From: Puffinus mauretanicus
Taxonomy: Eukaryota; Chordata; Aves; Procellariiformes; Procellariidae
Assembly (NCBI GenBank): GCA_023333565.1
Contig: JAJKFH010002485.1
Coordinates: forward strand, 682,001-746,000
Reading direction: 5' to 3'
DNA: 64,000 nt
Under the pieces are notes generated by a model. That model was not told the DNA's origin. It saw nothing but the letters and a program-made list of their open reading frames with translations, and did not search any database. The translations under genes and the position numbers were made by a program. Below, piece after piece: positions 11,350 to 23,400 of the stretch. Position 1 is the first letter of the stretch, and every line of letters starts with the position of its first letter.

Positions 11350-11454
11350 GGGGGGTAGCTGGCGGGAGGCGGGGGGTAGCTGGCGGGAGGCGGGGGGTAG
11401 CGGGCGGGAGGCGGGGGGTAGCTGGCGGGAGGCGGGGGGTAGCGGGCAGGTGGC
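11350..11454. repeat. 21-bp G-rich minisatellite, five units
   Basis: Five consecutive 21-bp units start at 11350, 11371, 11392, 11413 and 11434. Each begins with six G and TAGC. In the first four a T or G follows and then GGCGGGAGGC; the first variant base alternates T,T,G,T,G across the units. The fifth unit is diverged at its 3' half (GGGCAGGTGGC). Because 21 is a multiple of three, every frame reads as a heptapeptide repeat, which explains the GSWREAG-type and PPPPASY-type ORFs. The plus strand has G-quadruplex potential. Confidence 0.95.
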
Positions 11455-11795
11455 GTGGCCCTTTCCTCAGCAAACTGCTGTGAAGCTAATGGGCGCTCAC
11501 GCATCCCGCCTTGCCTCGCCTCACCTCGGCCAGCCGCTGCGCCGTGGCCCTCGGGGAGCCCCCGCGTTTCCCAGAGGGGACGAAGGCCTCACCTCCAGCG
11601 CGATGGGCGGTTTAAACACACTGGGCCTCCAAAATACAGTGGGGGAGGTTGGTGCGGCCCACGGCCCTAAGTTGTTCCCAAAGGACCGGGGAGGACGCCG
11701 GGGAAGGGTCACTGCGGCCGAGGCCTGTGTGTCCCACGGCGGGGAGGGGGCCGCGCTCACCCGGCGCCCGCTGCCCTGGCCATCGTAGCAGCGGC

Positions 11796-14700
11796 TTCAG
11801 GTGTTGAGAGAGTCTCATAAAGCATTTGCAACGTCTTTATTTTGCTGTACCCTGAACAGAGTCCCCAAGTTTACTGGGAGAGGGCGGCTGAGGAGCCAAC
11901 CTGCGCTGACAAAACTGCTTATTGCCACCGTCTGAGCATTGCTGGTAGTTGCTCTCCCATTTAACGCAATTGCTGCATGGGAACTGATGCGGTGACAGCT
12001 TCGTGGGAAGCTGGGTGAGCTCGCCGAACGCTCTCTGAAACAGACGTGGGGATTTTAGCTTCCCCCTGTTTATGTACAGGAAAGGAGAACCCACAAAATA
12101 ATACTGGTGAGTGACTGGCAAACTGAATTTTAAGTACTGTCTAAAATTGCCCTTGTGCATTCTCTGCCCCAGTCATGGTGATATATATTTACTGCAGAAA
12201 TAGGGTATAGAAAGCTCAAGGAAGGGTAATGTGACGGGAACAGCATGTTCTCACACAGGCCTCAAAACACACCAGCGTTGTTCTGCACTGCAGTCAGCAT
12301 CTCCATTGCAGTGCGAAGAGGTTCAATTCACCTGAACCCTCCAGGCTGAGTATCTATTAGTTTAAGCCATATGAATTAAAAATTTTTATTTTAGTGAAAA
12401 ATCTCTGATCTGCTTAAATTCTTCCAAATTTAGGTTCGGGGTTGAGTCATCATTATTTCCTGTCAAATGCTTTTGTGAAGTCACCCAAAATAATGAGATG
12501 TCACTTGCCTGGGTACATTAATAATTAGAAGGATTTATTGTAGCAGGCATCATGGGAAAGTGTAACTTTCCCATTAGATGTCCTTAATTAGAAAAGAATG
12601 TGTCAGATTTCAGATCAACGTAGGGGAACTACAACTATCCATTAAAAAGAGAAGGACAAATAACGCAAGTGACAGCCCTTGCAGAAGTACAAAGATTTAA
12701 ATACTTCATAAATTAAGGGGATTGAAGGTGTTCATTTTCATCACTAAAGCTCTATGACCTGTCTTCATCATCAGAAGGATGCAGTCTCCAAACTGAATTA
12801 AACAACAATAAAGAGCAAATGCTGTATATAATTCTGACAATAGAATATTTCTGTAATCAGCGATTATTCCTTTTGTCTTTCAGCAATGTCTCTTTAGGAT
12901 GGGCCAAACTTCTCTGGAAAGTGTTCAATTATGCTAATAGGAAAATTTCATAGTGACAATGGTATCTCTCGAACCACAAGAACTGTAGCTAGTACATTTG
13001 TTCAGCTGGTGGCAAGATGTGGGATAGAGAAGTGGTTTGACTGGCTTTTAGATGAAAATTGGGGGGCTATTAGGTAATTGTAATGTGTGGGAGGCGTTAC
13101 TGTAAATCCAGGCAGAGTGAGGTGCCTAACTACTCGGGCATACGTAAGGGGTTAATTTAAGTACCCAGCTTTTGTGGCTTCCTTTTTGCTGTGGATAATT
13201 CCTCACAGACCCAGCCCAAGGGTTTTACTGGGTGGTACACAGAAGCTAGAAAGTCAGTCTTACAATGCTTACATTTACTTAGAGCCACGAGTGGAACCAG
13301 TTTACACTCTGCCCAGTGCTTGGTTAACATACAGGCATGTATTTTATTTACGCAGTCTTAGTATCATGCCACGAACAACATAAAAGCAAGAGTAATTTAA
13401 GGAAAGGGAACATGTGTCCACAGTTTAATTCAGCTTGCAAAGAGATGATGTTCCAAGATGGGGAGGCTAAAATTTTGCAGCATAAGCAACCTACTCCCTC
13501 TGGGACGTTGGATCTATTCATCCCATGTCAGTTACACCTGAAAGTTACTACAAGCTAATGCTTTTTCTGTGGCCTCTATGAAATCAGTCAGTAACATTGG
13601 ACCAGTGCCTAACTGACAGGTGGCCACATTACCAAGTTATCAGCTCATTTGCTGCTCTTGATAAGTGTTTCATTAGGGCTGGTTTTGGTAGGAAAACTGA
13701 ATTTGTTTCTCACGGGGAAAGGAAATCCTTTAACAAGGAGGCTGAACCACACAAACAGGGCCTTGTTAGATAAGCTTTTCAGTTTGAGTGACCATTTTGT
13801 GCAGGATTTTGCTTGAAAAATATGTTTCTGGTTTTTATGACTGTTTATCCAAAACATAATTATGAGCACTAGGTTTGGATTTAGAAAAGGGCAGATCTAG
13901 TTTACCAGAGGGGCTGGTGGAGATAGGTGCTCAAAACTTGTGTAGTTCAGTGGGATTGAAAAATGTGCATGTATTTCACTCAGAAATTAATTAAAACATA
14001 AAGTGTAGGTAGAACTTTAGAGGCATGTCATAAATGTCCTTTTGAAGTACCGGGTAGAAGCCCTTTTTGTGGTTAATTTAGCCTTCTCTTTTCTAAATAG
14101 AACCTTTCATCACATATAAAATCCTAAGAGGGCTAGGGAACACAGGGTGTGTTCCAAGAGGGTACATAAAAGTCACCTTACTTCCGTAAGTCGTTAGCAT
14201 CTACCATTTGTGCTTTTAATGAGCTGAAATGAGAAATCTTGTAAACTAATTTGAACAAACTACAGTGTCTTACTCACAGCAAGATGTCTCAAGCATCAAT
14301 CAACTCTTGAAAGTTTGTTTGTGAGATACTTCTCTAAGAATCTTTCATCCTAAAAATGACACTTGAAAACTCCGCAATAGATCTTGACAAGATTCACACG
14401 TGAATGCCCAAGAGATAAGTGATGCATTGTTTTACTGTGGAAGGTGGTATAAATATTCCACTTCTGAAGCTAGGTCTAAACAAAGCTTACCTGATCATTA
14501 AAACATAATGAAATCTGACTACTTTACATACTGTTTTGTAAATGACATTTCCTAAAACACACCTTTATTTTCAAACCTTCTCTGAAAAACCTCTGGGGAT
14601 AAGCAAAGTTCAGTACGATAAAGAAAACATTTTATTCAGCTTTAAGAGCTGGAATGCCTGCCTCAGAAGAGTGTTATACAGGATGGCTACATGTCACACC

Positions 14701-15680
14701 ATCAGTGGAGTTGACTATTCTCTTTTAGTAGTAGTAGTATTTTTAGTTTTAAATTAAAATCTGCCTGAAGCCACAGATGAGTTCTCAGCTCACTGCTCTC
14801 TGAATAAGGATACAAATCAAAATTGGCACTTATCTTAGAAAGCCACTTTGAAGGTTAGCTGTCCACTTGGGCTGAGTGAAGCGCCTTTGACTTCAGGAAG
14901 ACTGCTGTGCTGCAGGTGCTTGCAGGCCCGGAGTGCCCTCAAGCACTTCAGAGCAAGAGACTTCCACTCTTCCAAACAGTAGCTGTTTCAACTCTTTAAA
15001 ATATGGGACAAGTTACGCTAGAGAAAGAGCAAAGAAACAGATTGAAGCCAGCTGACCACCCATTTCTTTTTTCGGCAAGCAAGGGTCTTAACACAGCTGA
15101 ATAGAATAATTTTAGGGTTTTTGCATTTTAAGCATCTGTGTCACATGAATTCAGATTGATGAACCAACACACCTGTTTGACTTTTCATGTGTTAAAATAC
15201 ATGCCCGACTTAATTTTGCCAGTAAAGGCAATGTATTGAACAGATTATACATTGAAAAAGGTGCCCAAACCAAATAGATGACGTAGCTATGCCTGCAAAG
15301 ATTGGAAATTCAGTCATTCAGACAGTTTAAAGTACCAAAATATGCAGATAGATGTTTCAGGAGATTATGAAATATGCCTGATGCCCCTTGAAATCAGAGC
15401 AGGTATGCTGAGTCAGTCTTGCCTATTTTTGATGGTATACCCTGTAGAACAATCATGAATAAATACATATTTCATTACTTATGGGTAGCCATGTATACTC
15501 ATGGCCAAAATAACTGCTCAGAGACCAAACACCTTCCTGTTTATTGGGCTTTCAGGAGTTTGTTTAATATTAACAGTGGTAAAATGATAGTAAACAAAGT
15601 CAACAAAACAGGGCTTATGCAGGGTCACCTCAAGCATTTGCACGTAAGCAAGGAAGTGCTTATAAGGCACCATTATGGAA
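11796..15680. other. AT-rich unique DNA, no recognisable gene
   Basis: The longest ORF is 107 codons (minus, near 11837-12160), without recognisable motifs or codon-like constraint. The region looks like unique noncoding sequence with scattered AT-rich patches. I recognise no transposon, RNA gene or simple repeat of note. Confidence 0.55.
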
Positions 15681-17772
15681 AAAACCCAGACCTTTACTGG
15701 GAAACCAGCATCCTGGGGTGCCTTTCTGAAGCGCGCCTACTCTAGTGCATGCAGCATGGGGAATAAACATGAGGAAGTAGAGATCTGTGTGCAGTTGAAG
15801 GGCTATGATGTTGGGATCACGGAGATGGGGTGGGATTGCTCGCAGGGCTGCAGTGCCACAATGAAGGGATACAGGCTGGGAAGACAAGGTGGTGGAGTTG
15901 CCCTTTATGTGAGAGAACAGCTGGAGTATATAGAGCTCTGCCTAGCAATGGATGATGAGCCAGCTGAGAGCTTATGGGTATCAATTGCTGGGCAGACCAA
16001 TATGGGTGACATTGTAGTGGGTGTATACTATAGGTGGCCTGAGCAGGAAGAACAAATGGATGAGGCCTTCTGCAGACAGAAGTAGCCTCATGTTCACGGG
16101 CCGTGGTCCTCATGAGGAACTTCAACCATGTTGATATCTGCTGGAGGAACAACACAGATGGGCATATGCAATTCTGGAGGTTCCTGGAGAGCACTGAGGA
16201 CAACTTCCTGACCCAAATGATAGAGGAGTCAATGAGGACAGGTCTGGACCTCATAATTACAAACAAGGAAGAGCTGGTTGGGGATGTGAAGGTGGAAGGT
16301 AGCCTTGGCTGCAGTGATCATGAGATGGTGGAGTTTAGAATCCTGAGAAGAGGAATCAGGGCAAAAAGCAAGATCACAACTCTGGACTTCAGGAGAGCAG
16401 ACTTTGATCTCTTCAGGGATCTGTTGGTAGAGTCCCATGGGATAAGGCCCTGGATGGAAGACTGGCCCAAAAAGCTGGCTGATATTTGAGGATCACCTCA
16501 TCCAAGCTCAAGAGGAGTCCACTGCAACAAGCAGGAAGTCAGGCAGAAATGCCAGGAGGGTTGCATGGATTAACAAGCAGGTCCTGGCAAAACTCAAACA
16601 TGAAAAGGAGAGACACTGTCTGAGCATGCAGAAATGCTGCTAGGAAAGCCAAAACCCACCTGTAATTGAATCTAGTGAGGGATGTTAAAGGTAACAAGAA
16701 AGGCTTCTCAAAGTACATAAATAGCAAAAAGGAAGTCTAGGGAAAATGTGTGCCTGCTGCTGAATGGGGCAAGGGCCCTGGTGACAGGAAAAGGTTGAGG
16801 TACTGAATGCCATCTTCACCTCAGTCTTCACTAGTAAGACCCACCTTCAGAAACCTGAGGGCCCAGAGACCAAGGGGAAAGTCTGGAGCAAGGAGGACTT
16901 ACCCTTGCTGGAAGAGGATCAGGTTAGGAAATAATTAATCAAACTGGACGTACATAAGTCCATGGGCCTTGATGGGATGCACCCACGAGTGCTGAGGGAG
17001 CTGGCTGATGTAATTGCGAGGGCACTCTCAATAATCTTTGAATGATCATGACGACTAGGAGAAGTGTCTAAGGACTGGAGGAAAGCAAATATCACTCCTG
17101 TCTCCAGGAAGGGCAAGAAGGAGGACCAAGGGAACTACAGGCCAATCAGCCTCACCTCAATCCCTTTGAAGGTGATGGAGCAGCTAATCCTGGAAACAAT
17201 TTCCAGGCATACGAAGGACAAGAAAGTCATCAGGAGTAGTCAGCATGGATTCACCCAGGGGCAGTCATGCTTGACCACCTTGATAACCTTCTACAATGAA
17301 ATGACTGGCTTGGTAGATAAGGAGGGAGCAGTGGTTATTGTCTACCTTGACTTCCGTAAGGTTTTCAACACCGTCTCCCATAAGATTCTCATGGAAAAGC
17401 TGGTGAAGTATGGGTTCGCTGAGCAGAAAGTGAGGTGGACTGAAAACTGGAGAGAATCCTGCAAAGGACCACTGAGATGATTAAGGGACTGGAGCATCTC
17501 TCATATGATGAAAAGCTGGGAGAGCTGGAATTGTTTAGCCTAGAGAGGGGAAGGCTCAGGGAGGGATCTCGTCAGTGCGTACAAATATCTGAAGAGAGGG
17601 TGTAAAGAAGATGGAGCCAGGTGGTTGTGGAGTCTCCATCCTTGTAGATGTTCAACGGTCATCTTAACATGGTCGTGGGCAGCCAGCTTTAGGTGGCCCT
17701 GCTTGAGTGGGGGGCGTTGGACAAGATGACCTCCAGAGGTCCCTTCCAACCCGGCCATGCTGTGACTCCATG
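15681..17772 (+). mobile_element. Degenerate CR1 LINE with endonuclease and RT remnants
   Basis: This is the longest CR1 copy here, about 2.1 kb. The endonuclease half is readable as GYRLGRQGGGVALYVRE near 15870, then FNHVDICWRNNT near 16120, then GCSDHEMVEF at 16307-16336. The SDH catalytic motif is kept, but the preceding G-D-F-N motif reads R-N-F-N. The reverse-transcriptase half has EDQGNYRPISLTSIP near 17120, SSQHGFTQGQSCLTT near 17240 and YLDFRKVFNTVSHK near 17343. The sequence then jumps from RWTENW to the post-RT region, so the F-A-D-D active-site segment is deleted at about 17450-17465. A CR1 3' end follows (GACCTCCAGAGGTCCCTTCC at 17729) and a worn tail. Frameshift between the 15675-16085 and 16103-16489 frames, and several stops, show it is dead. 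Confidence 0.95.
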
Positions 17773-20700
17773 AATTATGCCATGCTTTTTTTTCAGGTAT
17801 GAAGACAGATTAAATAAATAATTCTAATCTGTATTTACAACCCAATACCTGAATCACAAAGTGTAAAATTAAAGTGAGGAGGAAAAGAGCTGCAGAGGGT
17901 CAAGACACTGCAACAAGTAGGGCTGTGCTTTCTAAAAACTAACCAGTAGTTTTATTGTCTCATTTTGGACTTGCTTTGAGTAAGTAAAATGGCTAAACAG
18001 TATCCAAAACAATGGGGAATTAAAGACCCAAATGAGAAATGTAGTCATTACTCTTAGTTACAGAAAGAGAAAAAGCAAGATGTGTAAGAGAGGCCAGAGG
18101 GAAGAGACGATACTTCCAGGGAGGTCCTGGTGACGCATCAGGAGTTCTTACCTGTTGTAGGCAGTCGGCAGAGCCACTGAAGATCTTTTCCTGCTGGGCC
18201 AACAGAGCAGCCCTTACTGCTCCCTGACCCAGGAGCTCCAGACCAGGATTCTGGAACAACCCGGAGGTAGGGCAGAAGTCTCTGTGTTCACTCCTCCCAT
18301 TTAAGTCTTGATACTGCTAACAAAAGAGTTTTAGTCTGTGTTTTCAGAATGAAGAAGAGGTCCGAAAACCAGTGCCAGAGGAGGATTTGTGTAGCCATAT
18401 TGATGTAGGAGCACTCGAGCTACATCAGTTCTCAGTCCTCTGCAAAGAGGGCCTCAGACTGTAGGCCAGATGAAGTGGTTAGGTGCAGATGGGGGTCGGT
18501 CTGAATCCTGTGAGAAGTGAGTTTAAACATCTGCCTCAATTCTGTAGAGCAGGGAATGTAGAAATGAGCTTCCCAAAACATTATGGAACAAAAGAGGGGC
18601 ACATGAAAAGGATTTTGGAAGGAGCCTGTCTTCCTCTGCACTGATTTGTGAAGTCAATAGCTTCTTGCTCCTCAATGTGCTGGCCAAAAATGGTCTTTAT
18701 TTAGAGGTGGGGGAAGTTGATGGAAACAGTTAACATGTGCCTAGGCCCTTTTTATCTGCCTGACTATAAACATCCGTGGATATTAGCACAGTTTGTGTAT
18801 ATTTTTCCAATTACCATGGAAGTGAGCATTGCTGCAGTGTAAGCATTTTCATCCATTTGTCTTTTGAGTAAAACCAAGAAAAATAACCAATACCAGAACA
18901 TTGAAAACATTGCAAAATCAGTAAGTGTTCATTACAGCTCATACAGATGTCCACTTTGACCTATTGTAATGCCATGAGTAAAGTTCTCAGTATTTTAGCA
19001 GGCTTCATCTACGTGGTTTCATTATCATTTTAATTAAATGAGATTTCAACTGTGTATTTTTTTTTTTTTTTTTTTTTGCATGTGCAATATGAGTGTGATT
19101 GGAAGAATTGCAGCTTTTTGGTGTATCCAGTAAACGTGGTCTGAATTGTCTTTATACACCCAAATATGATTACAAATATGAACAAAGTCACCAAAGCATT
19201 TCCTATTCCATGTGACCGACAGGGCTGAATTGGCTATCACTGTGCTTGATGACTGAAGCTTCTGCTTTGCATCCTACATTTTTTCAAAGCATAATGCAGT
19301 TTCTATTTCCCTATTGTCATGATTGTATGAGACAATCCCTAGCTTTAGAAAAGGCAGCAGCAAGGCAGGGCATTAAAATTAAAGGGGAAAAAAATCTACA
19401 CAAACCACTTAAGCACACTCATTATTATGGCCCTTGCTACCTCGGGCCACTGGAGAACTTATAATTTAGTCAGCATTATGCAGTTTGAAGTGTTTTATGT
19501 TCTGCATGGGAGCAGGCTGCAATTCAAATATCAGTGGCCATGAAAAATATGCACATACGTTTAGTATGAAAATCTCCAAGGGCATAACAGAAGAGACGGG
19601 CACATGTAGCTGCAGTGTGATGGAGAATTTCTGTGAATTAATCATTTGGACATAGTTTATCACCATTTTATATTTTGCCAGAGACACTTCCTCGCCATTT
19701 GTTGGGAAAACTTATTATACATGCACATCTTAGAAAGATAATAAGGCCAAAGCCTTTGATGCTTAAAGGCAACAGGCTTTGTTAGATTCTGTTATGACAC
19801 AGACAACTTCTCCACTGACAGAGCCATTCAGATAACAAGAGTAATTGCTTATTTTATCAAGTTTAGGGAATTGTGCTCCATTCTCCCTTCTTGCCTATTA
19901 CATCAGCTATTATGACCCATCTTCTATCATAATTTAGGGGGAGTGGAGTATGTGCATTTTGAAAGCTTTTCTTGAAAGAATAGAGTGCTGTATTTACATG
20001 TTTCCTTCATTATTCCAAAGTACAAATACTTCAAGGTATTCCTTCCAAAGAAGCAGGGTGGCATGCGTTTACGTGTCTAGGTGTTTGTGTGTAGTTTACC
20101 ATCTGGAGTGGATAGGGGAATAAGAAGGTTCATTTAGTTGTTTCTTTATACCCTCTTCTGACTGGAGACAATACCATTGTAATCGGTATTAGCAGAACTA
20201 CAAACAGAGCAATTGCTCTGACACTTTAGAAGAACTTTATTGACATCCCCAAACACGTGGGGAATTTTAAAGTAGAACTTTTCCGTCTGTAGGGCTTGGT
20301 GTGATCAAAGGCATGATAGCAGCTCCAGATTACTGAAAATGAGGCTGCAGACCAGCTTCCAGCTCTTTTTGGAAAAAAAAAAAAAGGCTTAAATTTGATT
20401 CAGCCTAATCCTCACAAAACCATTAGAAAACTAGCATTGCAGGAAGAGAATTAGAAAAACTAAATAGATGCTTTCAAATTTTATATGCCATCCAAAGATT
20501 TTAAAAGGTACAAAACCAAAATTCCAGTGTAGGATTCAATATCTTAAAATGCTGCTGTGCTGTACAGTTTTATTACCTAGAATAACCAATTTTCACCACT
20601 TCTAAAAGTAGAAGTTTTAAAATACGATTACTGTAGCAAAGTTATGAAATGGTCAGAGTCTGACTTCTGAAACAATAGAAAAAAATACTGACGTTAACAG

Positions 20701-23400
20701 AAGGACAACTTTCAAATGGAATTTGGGAGTTAAATGGAAACCAAAATGAGTTATACCTCTTTTACTATATAAAAATATAATCATTTTCCAAAAGAGTAAC
20801 CACATACAGAGGCCAGTTCTGAGCACATTTTATCAGCTATTTTATGAAAAAGGAGTTCATGATTTTTCCCCCCAAACAGGACGGTGCACTTTCGCACTCC
20901 AGAAGCGCTAGCGAAGAGGCTGCGACTCTTAAGCGAGAACTTTGTGTTCATTAACATTTGTTTTCCTGGTTCGCGTGAACGCCCTGGTAGAGTATCTGAA
21001 CTCACTCACCTAGCATCGCTGCTCTCAGCTGGGTAGACTGGATGCCAGCTTCATTTCCCTGATGCTTGTTCTGCTTTTGTCTCTATGAAAAGGTCTTGTT
21101 AATACATCCACCTTTGTGTTTGTCATATTTAAATGTGCAGCCAGATTCTTAGTTTTGCAAGGACTTTTCGTCATCTTTTGAAGTCACTCCATGAGACTGG
21201 TAACAAATGAGAGCTTGCCAGCTATGGAATAGGTATTAAAAATGAATTTTCCACAGCAGACATTCATGCGTTTGTCTTGTGGCTGGCTGAGAGGACACAA
21301 CTGTGTTCTGCATCTCAGTGGAGCAGCTGGCAAGATAAGCAGAGTGTCTGGGTCAATGTGCTCTGCTCTAATTAGCTCCGTAAAGAGGCAATTGGCCTAG
21401 GCAGAGGGCTATGCTGGAGTAATGAAAGTACACTTTTTTGTCAGGACACTCTCTCTGCGTAGCACTGGTTTGTATAGATACACCAACTCATTTGGGCCAG
21501 CTTATTTATGACTAAACTATGCTCCATTGTGCTTGCTGCTTTGTCATTTCCAACTGCAAGGCCAAGAGTAACATAACATTTCTGTAGACTTGATATCCTT
21601 GGCAAAAGTGAGGAGATTTAGCCACCAGGTATTCAAGGAGTTTCATGAAATTGAGGGAAAGAGGATAGCATGATATTTCCTTTCACAGATACTCCCCCCC
21701 TATTTTTCTTTATATGGATGTCACTTTGGATTGTTTCCTGCAATGGCAGCTGCTGCTCTCTACACCTCCATGACCGTTGTGGCTGCAGGGCTGTCGGGTC
21801 AGGAATGTGTTGAGATTCACAGGTAGGTTTGCACTCTCTCCAAAGTGCTGTCCGACTGCTACCCCCAAGTCAGTTGTATCTACAGACAGAGAGCTGCAAA
21901 TGGCCCTGCAGCCTGCCTGTAGTGCAGCTGGGGCTTCAGTTGCCCAGCAGCTTAGCACCCAGCTACGTGCCCGCACACACACAACGCTGTGCGCATGCAA
22001 TGACTCCGACACACCGGTCACGCCAGGCTCACCATGCATGCAAGTTCTGTGTGTGTAGCAAACCTGACACATCGTGGATTCACTGACTTTGCACTGTGTG
22101 CCCAGAGTGACTCCTCTGCGCCTGAGTAGTAAATCCAAAGCGTGCCGTGCATGCACACGGTAGTCTTTTGTGACTGAATTGTGGGCATCAGGCAAGTAGT
22201 CCACGCTACTGCCTCTACTCTGACCTGTAGTCTAGGACAAATGTCCAAATTCCCTTTTTCCTGTGGGAACAGTGGAAACTGCTCCAAGGAGAACAAGGCT
22301 TCGTATCTGGGGAAGATGAGGCACGTGGCAGCTACATGGGAGGTAAGCAGATCACCACACAAGAGAGTGACTGAGAGCCACTTCAAGACAGACAGACATA
22401 GCCATTGATAATACATTGTACTGAGATCAGATTGTGTTTGAGCCAGTTGCTTCTTGACAACAGTCTGAAATGTTCTCTGGCTGCAGCGCATTCTGCATTA
22501 CATTGCCGGCTCCCAGGCTTCATCTCCTAGGGGGTCCAGTAGTTCAAGTCCTACACAGAAATAGCATCAGTAGCTTTTTAGGTTTGCTAACAGTTAGTCA
22601 TGGCTTCTGTATCAGGATGTCATTTTACAGCAGAGCTACTTCAGGATTGTCTGAAGTGTTGGTGATGCTTTACTGCAGCTACTGTTGAGTTGCCTGAAGT
22701 AACTTGGAGCGCCTGCTTCGCTGTTTAACCTTCTCCTCCTTCCCACTTCCCACTCAAGTCTGCTTCCTCTCCTCCTTTCATGTTGCTTTCAGTACCTACT
22801 GCTTCCTGTTTGTGTTTGTTGCTGGTAGTGAGAGTAAACGAGCAGCAGTAAGTGAATATTGATTCAAGTAGCGAGCAGCATGGGGCTTGCCAGGACCACC
22901 CTTCCCAGCCTTGCCAGGGCAAGGAGAGGGAGAACTGGACAGAGACTTTGATGGACAGTCCAGGTATTTCCCTCCGCAGTGCCGAGCCACATTTCAGGGC
23001 ACTCGCAGCCCGTGGTCATTCTCTTACTTTTGATGTAGATTTTTCTTTTTAGAAGCAACAGCCAGTAAGTGTATTTTGAACAGAAATCTCAGAGGGTTTA
23101 TTAATTTTTCCATATTGCCACATCCTTTCCAGTTTGTGTCACTGTAGCCTCCCTGTTGGGAATACTCGCTCGCTCTTTCAGGTCACTTGTCTGGTCTCTG
23201 CTGCCCAGCTTCTCGCTGTTAATTCCTTCTCTGTTGGTTCAGGCTGGGCTCTAAACAATTTTTTTATGCCTTCTAGTTACAAGTTTGGCATTGTGTGTTG
23301 TTGTTTCTTCTTCTCTCCAAATTAACTGCTACTTTATAGATTCTCTGAAAAATGGAAAATCCAGGTCACTTCTGTACCCTGAGCATAAAGACTGTAGTCT
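17773..23400. other. AT-rich DNA, no recognisable gene
   Basis: ORFs are short; the largest are two overlapping minus-strand frames of 164 and 157 codons at 21710-22491. They share DNA in different frames and match no family. The stretch 21740-22160 is less AT-rich and has scattered CpGs (CGCACACACACAACGCTGTGCGCATGC-like text). A 21-T run lies at 19057-19077. No transposon is recognised. Confidence 0.5.
19057..19077. repeat. Poly(T) run, 21 bases
   Basis: An uninterrupted run of 21 T lies in AT-rich DNA. No retroposed body is recognised beside it that would make it a poly(A) tail on the minus strand. Confidence 0.95.

Larger units (their letters stand above)
11165..11795. promoter_or_regulatory. 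CpG island, possibly an isolated promoter or enhancer-type island
   Basis: CpG density jumps here. I count about 27 CpGs in 11161-11340 alone, including GGCGGCGCC, GCCGGCGGCCGC and GGCGCCGCGG, in a window that is otherwise AT-rich and CpG-poor. The island contains a CTCF-like site and a 21-bp minisatellite, and extends through CpG-rich sequence to about 11790. ORFs cross it on both strands (up to 172 codons plus, 111 minus), but they are low-complexity products of the repeat and GC bias with no recognisable domain. It could be the promoter of a noncoding RNA or of a gene whose body lies outside what I can recognise, or an orphan island. Transcription direction is not evident. Confidence 0.85.

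Noticed and set aside
11350..11454. CRISPR-like array of short repeats
   Set aside because: The 21-bp units are directly contiguous with no unique spacers, and the host is a vertebrate.
11270..11788. 172-codon plus-strand ORF in the CpG island, with GSWREAG heptad repeats
   Set aside because: The repeats come from a 21-bp minisatellite that is open in several frames and on both strands. No domain and no codon-like constraint is visible outside the repeat.
22018..22491. 157-codon minus-strand ORF, with a 164-codon ORF overlapping in another frame
   Set aside because: The two long frames overlap in different registers, have no recognisable motif, and no splice or promoter context supports either.
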